Assembly: GCF_038396675.1 (NCBI RefSeq) | Contig: NC_088926.1 | Span: forward strand, 37,275,001-37,339,000 | Origin: Hydra vulgaris | Lineage: Eukaryota > Cnidaria > Hydrozoa > Anthoathecata > Hydridae | DNA: 64,000 nt | Direction of reading: 5' to 3' | The notes under the pieces: model-generated | The model's input: only the letters and a program-made list of their open reading frames with translations | Database searches by the model: none | Told to the model about the DNA's origin: nothing | Position numbers and translations under genes: made by a program | Part shown: one piece after another, positions 11,653 through 23,639 of the stretch | Layout: every line of letters begins with the position of its first letter | Position numbering within the stretch: position 1 is the stretch's first letter

Positions 11653-12050
11653 ACCTTAACTGTTAAAATAATTTTTGTTTTGATTTTTACTTTGCTTTTA
11701 TCACTTTAAATAGACATTTAACAAAGTATAAAAATCATTGGTTCAGTGACTTGGTAAATCTATAAGATTTAAATCAAACAATACCAAAAAACACCATATA
11801 ATAATCTTTAAGTTTTGTCAGTAGTATTTTTATAATGTTTATATGTTTTTCATTATTTCATTTTCTATTTTATATAAATCTATACAAATATTTTTTAAGC
11901 GTTTAGCAGTAAAATATTTGTGATAAAGATATAGAAAATAATTTGCATAACTTTATGACCCTTTAAGCATGTCTGGCAGATTTGGGTTAATGTAGCTTAT
12001 CTTTATGTTCATTATTTCAGGTATTTGGTTAATAAATATTTTTGACATAT
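11653..12050. other. Spacer between ISL2EU and MULE-1
   Basis: AT-rich with no gene seen. It may hold the outer end of either element, but no inverted-repeat partner was found. Confidence 0.4.
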
Positions 12051-12712
12051 TCTTTTTAAAGCTTGAGAGGGATTCAGATCAACTAAGGAAAGATGCATAA
12101 AAAAAATTTCGATTGGCTTTAACTGAAAACAGAAATATTGTTATGTGGAAAGTATATTTTGAGAAATTCTAATGTATCAGTTCACAAAAATCATCCTGTT
12201 GGTGATGTAAGTTTTTGAAAATAGGCTTTTAAGAATAACTTTAATTTATGACTCTTTTTTAAACCATTAACTTTTGATTTTTAAATGCAGCAGGTTTCAA
12301 TCAGCTAATTTCAAATGAGCTCATTGTTAAAATTGGTGAACTAGTTGGAGTTAATGTAAATACTGTTCCAAAGATAAAACGGCATCTTGAAACCTTTGTT
12401 AGCATAGATTTTAGTTCCTCTAATATGCCACTTACATCAAATAAACATTTCTTCCCACGCGATGAGATCATCCGGAACCATATGATGAAAGCTAGACGTA
12501 AGCTTCGTCACTCTATAATAGACCAAGACTGACTGTTTAAAAGGATTACAGAATGGGAAGATAACTTTAAGGAATCTTGTATAAAGTTTCGACAGAAAGA
12601 TGAAAGTTCAAAAGATAATGACCTAGTGGCTCAAAATTCTTTGATGTTAGTTTATCAAAATAAATAGCAAAGAAGGCTACTTTTACGATATGGTAACGAG
12701 CTAGCTCTTCTT

Positions 12713-12786
12713 GATGCTGCATATAGAACCACCAGATATGCTCTACCTCTTGGTAGAGCATATCTGGTGGTTCTATATGCAGCATC
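12713..12786. repeat. 35-bp perfect fold-back inverted duplication
   Basis: Arms 12713-12747 and 12752-12786 are perfect inverted copies separated by TCTT. A short direct copy of the inner arm (ATATAGAACCA) follows at 12787-12797. The left arm lies in the MULE-1 frame (DAAYRTTRYALP). The frame expected next, LFFLVV, resumes only after the duplication, so the structure is an insertion. Confidence 0.97.
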
Positions 12787-13566
12787 ATATAGAACCATTA
12801 TTTTTCTTGGTTGTGAAAATAAAGATAGATTATCAAACAGTTGGCACCTTCGTCTGTAAAAATGATACGACAGAGGCAATTACAGAAGCTTTGCTATGTA
12901 TTAAGAAACGGAATCCTTCATTCCAACCAAAGTTCTTTATGACTGACTATTCAAATGAAGAGATAAACTCCCTTGAATATGTGTTTCCAGGTAGTCCTTT
13001 TTATGATGTTTTGTTTGAATAGAAGTTTATTTCGGTTAAAAAGTAGTTCTTAAATATGTGTATTATTATACCTTAGAATGTAGTGTATTTACTTGCGATT
13101 TTCATCAAGAGCAAGCTTGGGAGTGATGGCTATCCAAATCCATTAACGGCTGTTCACCATTAAAAATGATGTTAAGATAATGCTCCGACGGAATGCAAAA
13201 AAAATTCCGAACTGTAAAAAAGCTTTAAAGGCATTCAAAGATTCTTATGAATATAAAAATTATCCAAAGCCTATAGATTACTTAAAAAACAATTGGTATT
13301 GTATCAAAAAGGTAAGTACTAATGTTTTAAAGATAAAAGGATTTTACGTACAACTTGACCTGTTTGTGAATTTTTTTAATTAGTGCGATTCCGTTTCAAG
13401 TTTTTTCTAAGTCATGTTTGATTCTTTTGCTAATAACTTTCATGTCATTTACTATGGCACTTGTCAAAAAAGCTAAGAAATAATTTTAATAAAACTTTCT
13501 TGTGATGATACTAAAATCTTATAAACAGTGGCAAATAAGGTAAGAAAAGTTCAAGCTGACTTCTAA

Positions 13567-13600
13567 GAAGTCCTGATGATCTTGTCACAGAGCACCGCCA
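13567..13600 (-). mobile_element. SINE core fragment
   Basis: GAAGTCCTGATGATCTTGTC and the following ACAGAGCACCG match the body of the SINE at 45697-45903 in the same orientation. The tRNA-like head is absent. It sits in a non-coding part of MULE-1. Confidence 0.6.
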
Positions 13601-14602
13601 CAATTTCTAGTAAAATCTTGTATGGCATTCAAGATTTTATTAAATAGAATAAGGTAAAAAAGAATTAAATGTAAAGCTACAAGTTGTATCATTAGTTTCA
13701 ATGTGCACATGATTTCATTCAATGTTGTGAATTTCGAGTCCATGTTGTACCATATGGCAGCAGGTAAAATTTTTGAGATCCAAAATAATGATTTTGCAAC
13801 AGTTTTGAAAATTATCTTCTGTTTTTCTTCATATTCTTAGAAATGGGTGTTTGCCTAATGGCAAGATCGATTATTGTTTAATGTAAATACTAACAATGGA
13901 GTTGAACGGCAAAATCAATGTTTTAAATACAGTTTTTTAGAAAGAAGAAAAACTTTTTCCCTTACTGAAATGCTCGGTATTTGCATTGAAGAATTCCTTC
14001 CACATAAGTATGACAGGTTAGTCAAAATTTACTAATTCTAACAATTATGCAATAATATTTGTGTATTTGTATATATTGCTTATCGTAATAATAGTTATAG
14101 TAATAAAAATAACAACAGTAAATATCCTCGTTTGCTATTAAGTTACCGTTTGTTGTAAACCATAAATTAAAGTGAATTAGTTATTTCATGAATCCTTTTT
14201 GAATTTACTATCCTTATATTATCCATATTTTCTTAACAGACTTTTATAAAATTATGTTCATAATATTTACTGTTATCTATTTTGTAGGTGTCTTGGAATA
14301 GTTAATAACACAGTTAAATTAACAGAACTTTATTTTGTGTATAAAAAGTAATCATCATGTTTTTAGCTATGTTGGTAAAACAGAAGGGCAAACTCATCGT
14401 ACCGAAAATACCATGAGAATATTCCTAATTATTTGACCAATCGTCCACGACCTTTGGTTAATCATTGCATGAGAATAATTGATAAGTTACATGGTGTGGA
14501 TTTATCAGGAGTAACTGCTTTGACAAACCGACTTTATAGCGATCCATCATTTCAGTTAAACAGTAGGCTTGTATACCAATGTTATCTTGGTGATGCAGAA
14601 CT

Positions 14603-14647
14603 TGTAGTTGTCCATCTTGGTTCCGTAGACAATATCTATGCAAATAT
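14603..14647 (+). other. SWIM zinc finger read in a shifted frame
   Basis: Inside the open frame 14433-14876 the zinc ligands appear only in another frame, as CSCPSWFRRQYLCKY. The flanking protein (before: LVYQCYLGD; after: FAIFKNQNLSWFNLG) reads in the main frame. Two compensating indels must therefore flank the finger. The fourth ligand, normally His, is Tyr. Confidence 0.75.
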
Positions 14648-15059
14648 TTTTGCTATTTTCAAAAACCAAAATCTTTCTTGGTTTAATTTAGGTGCAGCTT
14701 ACCGAGACTCTCCCTATTTTGTTCTAGATTTAGAATCTGAAGAAAGTAGTGCAACAATTGCTGTAGAAAGTCCAGATTTTTCTCTATCTTTGGATAATTC
14801 TTCTGAAATTATCAATAAAGCGTGTACACGAAATAAATGTGAAAGTAGAAAAACAACTAAAAAAAATACTCCTTAATTTTTATTTTGAACCAAGTAATAA
14901 TTTTAATACAATAATGTAAGATCAAACATTAAAAAAAAAAAAAATTCTTCCTGTGGGAATCTAATAAAACTTCGAGCTTTTGCTGTAGTGGTACCCATAA
15001 GCTTGCGCACAGAATAAAAATCAAAACTGTTTGATGCTATTTAAATATATATTAATATC

Positions 15060-15980
15060 TTTAATGTTATTTAAAGCTTATTTGTTTGTTTTTTATTTTT
15101 ATTTTAATAATAGCCCAGTACTTTTCAATAATACTCAATCCTGGGCAGGAGGACTTTCTGTTTTAGGCATAATTTTTACATTGTTCTTTTTATACCATTC
15201 CATAGCTAGTTTACAATAATGAATTGAAGCTAAATCAGGCCAGAACACAGGTCTGTTATTGTGTGATTTAATGAGAGGTAAAAGGCGTTTTTGTAAACAT
15301 TCTTTAATATATATTTGACCAGAAAGTGGGGACTGAGAAATAAAAGGTATTGATTTTTTGCCACATCTGCAAATAGCTTGCCAAATCAAAGCTTTTTTTA
15401 GCGAACTTGTCATGTTTTGTGCACTTAAATTTCTTATCTGTTTTTCCTCTATATTTGGCAATACAATAAACAGCACTAGGAATTTATTGATATTGCACTT
15501 GATATAAGTTTCATCGTCTTCAATAATACATAAATTTTTAGAAATAAAATTGTCATACAACTTTCTGCCGCGGATTCTTTCACTTTTTTGATGAGTTTCA
15601 AAACGGTTGGGCACTTTTTGTGCTTTGAAAGAATGAAAATTATGTTTGTTTCTAACTTGAGCACCAAAACTATGAGAAAATTTATATATTTATGCGCGTT
15701 TCCATAGTGAAAGGCTAAGGTTATTCTTAAAACTGTTAACCAGTTTTCTAACTAGTTTTATATCTTTTAAACCTTCCTTTCTTCCACCACCAGATTTGCG
15801 TTTGATCAATTTTGTTTAAAAATAACGTTGAATAACACGACTAACAGTGTATGGATGTATTTGCAACAATTTTGCTATCAAATTGTAGCTACTATTAGGA
15901 TTTTGTAAATACTTGTGCATAACTTTTTCTCTTACGTCTCCTTATTTTGTCATTTTTAAAACTAATTTCAAGTTAAATCC
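15060..15980 (-). pseudogene. Tc1/mariner-family transposase
   Basis: Minus strand, starting near 15975. A helix-turn-helix part reads KLLQIHPYTVSRVIQRYF, followed by a basic KRKSGGGRKEG region. The DDE-type core follows: IIEDDETYIKCN, with the first acidic residue in the usual DET context, then PVFWPDLASIHY and LAMEWYKKNNVK with the second Asp. After a frameshift near 15140 the end reads SIIEKYWAII, the usual last acidic motif. Stops near the N-terminus and the late frameshift make it inactive. It interrupts MULE-1 between its SWIM tail and its C-terminal region, so it inserted later. No clear terminal repeats or TA duplication were identified. Confidence 0.8.
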
Positions 15981-16079
15981 AAAAATTAACATATTTTTTT
16001 GAAACCAAAACACGTTGTAAACAAAGTACAAAATAATTAAAAAGATTTTAATACACCCACTGAAAAAAAAGGCGTGCTT

Positions 16080-16620
16080 ATTCTTTCACATTTATTTCAT
16101 TTACACGCTTTAGTGAAACAGCATTGCAAACAAAGTCTGAATCCAATACTGATCTAACTTTGAATACTAGGCGGCACTCGTCGCAAGCATGTAGGGAACT
16201 ATTGAATGACATTAAACAGTAGACGTATCTATGTAGTTCTCAAACAGCATTAGATAATTTTATTTGGAGAGCTACTTAAAGTTAAAACTGCCTTAGCTTT
16301 CCTTCTGAAAAAGGTATTATTTTACATACAAAAGTTCAACCAGAAAACTGGAGCAAATCTGTAACAAAGTTATCTAAATCATTTAATCTACCAGTTAGAC
16401 GCAAAAGAAAGTTGAAGCGATATATGACCAAAATAAAGCTTCAGAAATATATTTGAAAGTTGAAAAGGAAGATCCTTGTAATTCTGAAATTATAATAGAT
16501 CGCTTAATTGAAAAAAGTTGTGAAATCTTAACTGTTGAAAGTGATGTTCAGTTAAATAGTGTCAATTAAAGAAGTTGAAACTGGCTAAACCAATGAACAT
16601 AGCAGAGCTATTATAGGCCA
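16080..16620 (+). pseudogene. MULE-1 region downstream of SWIM finger
   Basis: A decayed plus-strand frame carries RRHSSQACRELLNDIKQ, SSQTALDNFIWRA and PSEKGIILHTKVQPENWSKS, ending with a basic segment LPVRRKRKLK. This order (ligand-poor helical region, then Pro/Arg/Lys-rich tail) fits what follows the SWIM finger in MULE proteins. I therefore read it as the continuation of MULE-1 beyond the mariner insertion. Stops are frequent. Confidence 0.5.
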
Positions 16621-16639
16621 AGTTCATGATGATCGACTT

Positions 16640-17138
16640 TAAAAGAAGCTACAGCATATTCAAAGTCTCAAATCTTCTTTGATTGGAGATGCTGAACTCT
16701 TTGAAATTAATAATTGTAAAATGCTTAATGATAACATTATTTACTTTAGCCAGCAAATGATGTTGATTCAGCTAGATATTGATGTTGGTCTACAAGATCC
16801 CTTTAAGGGAAAAAGTTAATGCTTTTAATAGGCATCAGTTTGCTCCTTTTGCTCAAATTCTACAAGATGGTTATCTCCACACGGTTTGTGTGAGCACATA
16901 TAATTGTGAGCCAGGAGAGATTTATTTGTTTGACAGCCTTTTCCATGGCTCTATTTCTGTTGAGACAAAAAAGCAAATTTTTTCTATTTTACACTACAAT
17001 AAAAAGTATATTTCTATTAAAGTTTTACCTGTTCAACAACAAACTAATTTTGTTGATGTCAAAGAATACCTCAGAGTGCTTTTGAAAAGAAAAACGAGCT
17101 TTGGAATTGTCAAGATTGCTCTAGAATATATACTATAA
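16640..17138 (+). pseudogene. Ulp1/C48-like cysteine peptidase region of MULE-1
   Basis: The frame contains NNCKMLNDNIIYFSQQMML, QFAPFAQILQDGYLHTVCVS, YLFDSLFHGSIS, and KVLPVQQQTNFVD. These match the order of Ulp1-like (C48, SUMO protease fold) domains common in cnidarian and sponge genomes: entry helix, His in xHxV, Asp in xDSL, then Gln followed by Cys. Here the His and Asp positions are kept but the nucleophile position reads FVDVKEY where family members have VDCG, so the catalytic Cys is lost. A shift near 16770 breaks the frame; the continuous part is 16779-17138. Its place directly after the MULE C-terminal region suggests a MULE-Ulp1 gene, an arrangement known from plant Kaonashi-type MULEs. 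Confidence 0.6.
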
Positions 17139-17139
17139 A

Positions 17140-20100
17140 GTAAGAAACAAACTTTGATTGTATGAAAAGAAGACTGTATGAAAAACAAATGCTTTTTTAG
17201 GTGTTTTTCTGTTAATGAGACAAAATGGTTTTATTATTTTTACGTAACATTTCTAGAGGTTAATTTAGTTGTACAACTCTTTTCTAATGCCATATTGCAT
17301 TAACATCAAATGAAATTTGTCGGATTCTCACAAATATATAAATTTAATACACAAATAATTATGTTTAAGAGAGAATGTAACCAATTTGAAAATAAAATCT
17401 CTTAAAAAAAAAGACCTTGAATCACAAAGTATCGGCTATTAACACTTATAACGTTTTTTTTAGAAAAAACGCTTTATGAAGAGCTTTAAAAACGGTTATT
17501 TTCATGGCCACATAAATTTTTAAAACTTTGCATGTCATGAACAATTACTTTTTCATAAAGATGCATGATATGGTACACTGATGCAGATGTCAGTTAAGTG
17601 ACTTATTTTTAATCGTTCTTAATTTTGAGTTCTTATGACTATTTCTATATATCTGCTTTTTACTTGTATATTTTAAATGAGCATAATTCTAAAAGCATTC
17701 ATATTCAGTATTTAATAATTTATAGTTATAGTTTTCTTATCTAATTATAAATTAGCGAACTTAATAGTGCTCATTTGTTTGTATTTTGACACGGAAAAAT
17801 ATAAGCAATAAAAATATCGTATACGAGAAGATAAGAAAAAGAACATTTTACATAAGCCTACAAAAACTTTTATATAAAAAGCTTTTTGTTGGTTTAATTT
17901 ACCATTGTGTATTAATTTATTGTTTTATTACACATATTATACTTTAATAATTTGTTCCTTAAATCATTTTCTTGATTGTAGAACTTTGTTTGTTTTTTGT
18001 TGTATCCAGTATTCTTTGTTGTATTTGTTTTCAGTTGTTAGTTTTCGAAGTAACTTGGGATTTTTTTTGTTTTATAATTTAGACAGTGTTTATAACTTAG
18101 AAAGAAAAAAAAACTAAAAAGCTGGCTGTTTTTATATAATAATTTTTTATTTCTGTTGAAGCTTTTTAGCATTTATTTGTAAAAACATATTCTAAACTTA
18201 CGAAGATTTAAGATTCACGTATTAAGAAGATGTTATTGTCTTAGGTCTTCGGAAAATGTTGAAGCCTTAAATTAAGAAGATGTTTTTGAATAAAACAATG
18301 TTTACATTAAATAAATAAAAAATGTTGCTATAGTCTTGTAATAAAATTCCTTTTTTTGTAATAAATTTATTTTTACTTAGTTTAAGTACAAAGTTGATAT
18401 TAATAGCTAATGTTCTTAATGTGATATTTTTAATGTAAAATTTATTAAGATAATTTCAATATATTTGTTGTTTTCTACTGTTGAAACATTATTTTAATTT
18501 AGTATAGTTTCATGATTTGAAATTATATTACTCAATTATTATTCATCAGTTATCGAAAATTAGGAAGCTACACAATTGAGGTAAAAATAATTTTGTTTAT
18601 TGGTAAAAACCAGATTTTACAGTTGATAATGCTAATAACATATTGTTTAAAGAATGATTAATGAATGTCTTCTTTACACAGTGCCTCGATTTTGAATCAA
18701 TTTATCATTCTGTAATGAGGAAATCAAAATGTCTTTCTGTAATGAGGGTTTCGTGGTTGTTGTGCAACTAATGCTTTATAAAGGAAGAATTGGTCAACCT
18801 TTTTTAGCCTAATAGTAACCTCAAAAGTATTTCATATATACAACAATCAATAATGACCATGTGTAACTAATTTTTACAAGTTACCTAATAATAAATGATT
18901 TTTTTGTTGGTTTACATTTTCTCTAATGCATTTATTTTCCCTAAAACGCTACACCTTTCATAATATTGAAACTATTTATATTGTATCAATAGTCCAGTTC
19001 AGAGAAGCTTTAAAGCTGCATCAACAGCTATTATAAACGAACTTTTTACATAATATTTACGGTTTACTCGATCAAAAGCTTTGATTTTTGATTTTTTTCT
19101 TATTCTATTATTTTTCTGAACTGATAGCATGATAAAAAATATCGATAATAGCTTAGAGAGGTTGTATTTTTAAGGTAGTGAAGCTTTTTATTAAAATACA
19201 AGATTTTTAAAAATAAATTAATCAAAGCAATAAAAATTATAAATTTGTCATATTCCAAATATTAAATGAAATATTACATGAAATATTACAAATATTACAT
19301 TACATCAAATATTACATGGAAAGATAGGGATAGGGATAGATAATATTTTTATAAATTTAACTTTCTTTTAACCTTTTCTTTTTTAAATTTAGCCTTCACT
19401 AACTCTCTTTCCCCTCCAACTTTCTGAATTTTTGTATCTTCCGAATTTGCATTAACAAAAAATGTGACGCTGATATTTTGGCTAAATCCACTGCAATAAC
19501 ATAATTTTGAAATTCAATAATTTTAGGATCTTTAACCAAGACGATGAACTCGCTCTGTTCAATATTGAAATGAAGGTAATGAAACTATTATTTGTTTCTT
19601 ATCAAATCCATATAATCTTAATAAATCAGTTGTTTATAATTATAATTGATCTAATTATATAATCAATTATTTATTTCTGTTTATTAATCTTATACTATTT
19701 TTTTAATTCTTTTCTTACAACTATAAAAGGTCATTATTTCAAAATGCTAGGTAAAGAATTGATGAATTCTTACTTTGTCAATGATTGTACTAATAGTTTT
19801 AATAGCCTGGTGATATTCTTAGAAGCTAAATATGTGCTCATATTAAATATTTGTGAGTCTCATTTTTTTTTCTAACAATTTTGTTTGATATTATTTTATC
19901 AATATTTAGTTGTATATGTTTGGAATGTTTAAACTTCTTTGGTATTTTTGAATTAATTATTATTTAGATAACTATGTTATTCAAAGAAAATTATGAATTT
20001 TGAAAGTTTACTTTTCTTTAAATAACTAGATAAACCTAATGTGTTCTTTTATTTATGTTAAGTCCAATTTGTTTATTATTGTTATTTTCATTGAATAATA

Positions 20101-21690
20101 ATGTTTTTAGAATTATTTATATTTTTAGTACAACCACAGCCAATCAAAAATTGTGAGATTCCATTTGAAAGAGATCTTTTAGTGTAAAAGTGGAATTTAA
20201 ATATAATTAAAAACAGTTATATATAGTAATCAAGTAGTTTATATATTTGTAGTCGTGTTATTCGAGGTTTTACTCTTTTCTTACCTTTTAAAATATTTAA
20301 TTAATTTTTTTTTATTTTAACTTAATGTAAGAATTTCTGAACAATTCTTTTTATGCTTATGCATTTTATGTAGAACAATATTTATGTAAAACAAGGGACC
20401 TACATTCTATAATGTGCATAGCATGTTATTTTTATTATACAATATTAAAACTGGGATTTTTCAAATGCTAATGAATACAGTTTATATAGGTACGTTTGAT
20501 GTACTAGGTAAAGGCATATCCTATATACTTTATACAAAAAGTTTTTGCTCTTAACAAAATTTATTATAGTTTTTGCTCTATATGTTTAGCAAAATCATCA
20601 GTGTGTAAATTCATAACAAGTTTTTTATAAGAAGTTTGCAGTGCGTTCCTAAATAAAAACCTAATATATATATTTTTTTTAGTGGTGATAAAATAAATGT
20701 ACTAACTGTATATTTAGAAATAATTCTAATAGTTAAACCTCAGATGTTTACCTTTTAAATCATAAACTAAGTGTTCATGCATTCGAAAAACTAAAGACAA
20801 AGTTAACGTTTACAAAAACCAGATATATAGGTATTTTAAGATAAAATAACTTATTAAATTGTTAGAGGCTGTTTTTTGGACTCCCCTCATATAGTAATTT
20901 CCTCACGCCCCCCCCCCCCTTCCCTCTTTCTCCTCACCCCTGTAAGTATCGAGGCAATGTTTTTAAACAAAATATATCTCCGAGCTTGCGATGTTTTCTA
21001 AAAATGCACTAATTTCGCTTTGATTAAAATTTAAAAAATGTCACACTGTAACTAACTCTGTAACACTGTAAATCTTTTTAACACATCCTCCCACCTAAGA
21101 TCGTCAGGTATTATTTGAACATCTTCTTTTTTGTATCTATCCTGAAGCTATTGAAATACGATTCTATTGCTATTATGTAACTATTTTATGTTATCAAAGA
21201 CTAACCAGACCCGTATTTTGCGGGTTAATATTGCTAGTATATTTAATAATATAATAATTTATTAATCTTAATATACCAATATCATGACAATAATTTAAAA
21301 TTTTTCGTTTGAGTTAAAAAAGAAATGAAAAGAAACGAACTGGTGGGTGCAGTGGTGCCGTCAAAAGCATGTATATATGTATATTTGGTATATTCACAAC
21401 TGTATACAAGGTTAAGTAAAACCAATTATTTTTTAATAATAGTAAAAAAATTTATCGATTTTGTTTTCTATTCCTTTTTTTATAAATAAAATGATAATAA
21501 ATGTAACTATAGCGTAGAGTACTTTTAAAAAGGTCAGGGGGGTCTTCGGCTCTTGTATTTATTCTTGTTACTATAATATAAGTAACGTTAATTTGTAACG
21601 TTTTTTAATGGGAAGAAACATTCACTAAAAGCTTTCTACTTAAAAAAGCATTTCGTAAATAATGAAAGATACATAGTGATGGGTTAAATA
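17140..21690. other. Long AT-rich stretch without recognisable genes
   Basis: I found no supportable coding region, RNA gene or long inverted repeat. It contains a C13 homopolymer near 20908-20921 in a C/T-rich patch, and short ATTACAT-type repeats around 19260-19330. The hydrophobic 70-codon frame at 17905-18117 looks like translated poly-T-rich DNA. Confidence 0.5.
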
Positions 21691-21869
21691 GTCGTAGATA
21701 TAATCTACCGGCAACATTTTCTCTCGGAACTTTGCTTTCTTTATTATTTGCAGAAACCCTGACGCAAGAATAAATTGATGGTTGCGTTAAGCAAGCCCGC
21801 TCCTAATACATTGGTGTTATCGACGAGTTAGTTCCCGAACTTGTTATTTTATGTCAAGTTTCTATGTGA

Positions 21870-21975
21870 TATTTATATGGTGGCCACAGTCCTGGCGAGC
21901 GTAAGGTCTGCTTGGGCTAAATTCAGAGATTTATCTCCACTTTTAACAGCAAGAGGTACTTCTAGGGACACTTAA
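21870..21975 (+). pseudogene. LINE reverse-transcriptase scrap
   Basis: A plus-strand frame reads VATVLASVRSAWAKFRDLSP followed by LLTARGTS. This matches the thumb-region consensus of several non-LTR elements (ARIRSAWxKFRELxPLLTSRG). The match is short and ends in a stop; flanks are not recognisable. Confidence 0.5.
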
Positions 21976-22275
21976 AATAAAGACTTTAAAAATGTGATGT
22001 TTGCTGACACTTTCTGATACCCCTTTATCACTGTCACGTATTATTTCAACACTTCCTTTTAGCTAATTTAATAAAGTTCACTTATTTTAAAGCTTGTAAG
22101 TTGTTAAAATCATATAATTATATCTGTCAATTTTTTATTTTTTTGAATGAAGTTTTTTTTAAAAAAATACTTATCGTCTGTCGTTAATCCAGCATCTTGC
22201 ACCATTTTCATATTTTAAATTTTTTTATAACTTATAAAATTTAAATTATTAAAAATGACGTCAATAACCTTTGCG

Positions 22276-22350
22276 TAAATATTTTCCGGAGTCTTCAATT
22301 TTCAAATTCTGCGAGACGTCCTTTTGAGGCTAACTAAAGATCGCTAACCA
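22276..22350 (-). repeat. Dispersed 75-bp repeat, copy 2
   Basis: Inverted copy of 5972-6046. The minus-strand translation again reads LASKRRLAEFEN, so the segment is conserved as coding sequence or is simply a recent copy. Confidence 0.85.
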
Positions 22351-22359
22351 TATTAGGAG

Positions 22360-23029
22360 CCATACTTTATCAGTTGGTAACACATTTATAGAATATTTTC
22401 CATGGCATAAAAGCACCAAAAAATGAGGATTTAGATCGAATATTCTTCTGTTATTTGGAAGTAAATATTCCAGATAAATTATTTTTAAATGTATATTAAT
22501 TCTTTTATACTCAATAAGATTAGCACTTAAAAGTGCTCTGCAGCTATTAGTTTTGTATCTTCAATCCTCATATTAACGGTTATAACGTTTTTCAAATAAA
22601 ATTTACAACTGATGTCTGAAGAATATCGATAGTAATAGGGTGGTCAGGCAGCCTAACCCGTTTAACTTTTTTCTGCTTAAAGAAACTGTTTAGGGTTCGA
22701 TGAAGTTTGTGGTTAACACTAGATTCTTAGAAAGTGTTTCTGGCAAACTTACAAGTTTTATTAACAATATTTGTGCATAGACTTGCATAGTTTAAAAAGG
22801 CATGTGATTTTAGGTATATATTGTATTGTATTTGCAGTTGTAAAGATTGTTCAATGCTATGATTAAAAATTAGCCAAAATATATATTTATTACTAAAACA
22901 AGACAATAAAAATTCAGAGTAATTGTTGTTCATATAATTAAAAAAAATAAGATTGTAACTAAATCGAAATGTCAGACCCAATATTTATAAAAATAATAAG
23001 ACTGAACCGCTTTTTCCTAAAAGTGCCTT
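22360..23029. other. AT-rich stretch without a supportable gene
   Basis: The minus-strand 84-codon frame at 22727-22981 has no recognisable feature. Nothing else seen. Confidence 0.5.
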
Positions 23030-23639
23030 TGAAGGGGGCTCACCCCTGTCAAAATAGCAAAAAAATAATTTTTTTTGAAATTTTCGGTTTTTCATGTTTC
23101 AAGTGTAAAAATTAACGAGGAATCTGATTCTGAATTAAAATTTTCAAAAAAAAACACATAAGTATGTTTATTTCTTGATTATTTGATCATAGTCAGAAAT
23201 AACCTTCTTAGCAACGTCCATAGCAACAATTTTATTTTCTCTTTTCCACTTATCTACAACACCTTTTTCTTAAAAGTTAATCTTATATGATTAATCTGAG
23301 TCTGTGAAGTATTATTTTTATTATTTTTCAAACTGCTTCCATGTAGGTCTGGAAAAGCTTACAAAATGAACTTTGTAAGCATGCTAACCACACTGTAAAA
23401 CAATCACATAGATATACTACACATTGTGTGTCTAACTTTTTATTATAAATTAAATTTTATTCTGTAGATTATTTAGTGATTATTTTGTTTATTTATAAAT
23501 AACTTCTTGGCATTTTTAGTTGTGGATAAGTATTAAAATAATTATTAGTTTAAAAAATGAGCTTGATTATCAAGTTAATAATGAAAAAAAATTATGTGGC
23601 AAATAAAAAAACAATAACAAATTGTAAAGTTAAAAGAGT

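Larger units (their letters stand above)
12060..14880 (+). pseudogene. MULE-1 transposase, SWIM type (main part)
   Basis: Plus strand, in pieces that keep the order of a MULE transposase. An N-terminal region ends HKNHPVGD before a GTAAGT at 12209. The next exon starts after GCAG at about 12291 and includes VNTVPKIKRHLETFV, FFPRDEIIRNHM and RYGNELALLDAAYRTTRYAL. Then come TDYSNEEINSLEYVFPG, the catalytic-type DFHQEQAWE near 13097, and NNGVERQNQCFKYSFLERRK at 13898. A SWIM zinc finger lies at 14603-14647, followed by the tail AYRDSPYFVLDLES. It carries several stops, a fold-back insertion (12713-12786), frameshifts and a SINE scrap in an intron. MULE transposases cut and paste DNA; the SWIM finger is typical of the group. 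The gene continues past the mariner insertion at 16080-17138. Confidence 0.8.

Noticed and set aside
17905-18117. 70-codon hydrophobic ORF, possible membrane protein
   Set aside because: Composition is what T-rich DNA gives in that frame; no charge pattern, neighbour or repeat supports a gene.
19317-19345. Telomere-like GATAGGGATAGGG
   Set aside because: Only about three imperfect GGGATA units; cnidarian telomeres use TTAGGG.
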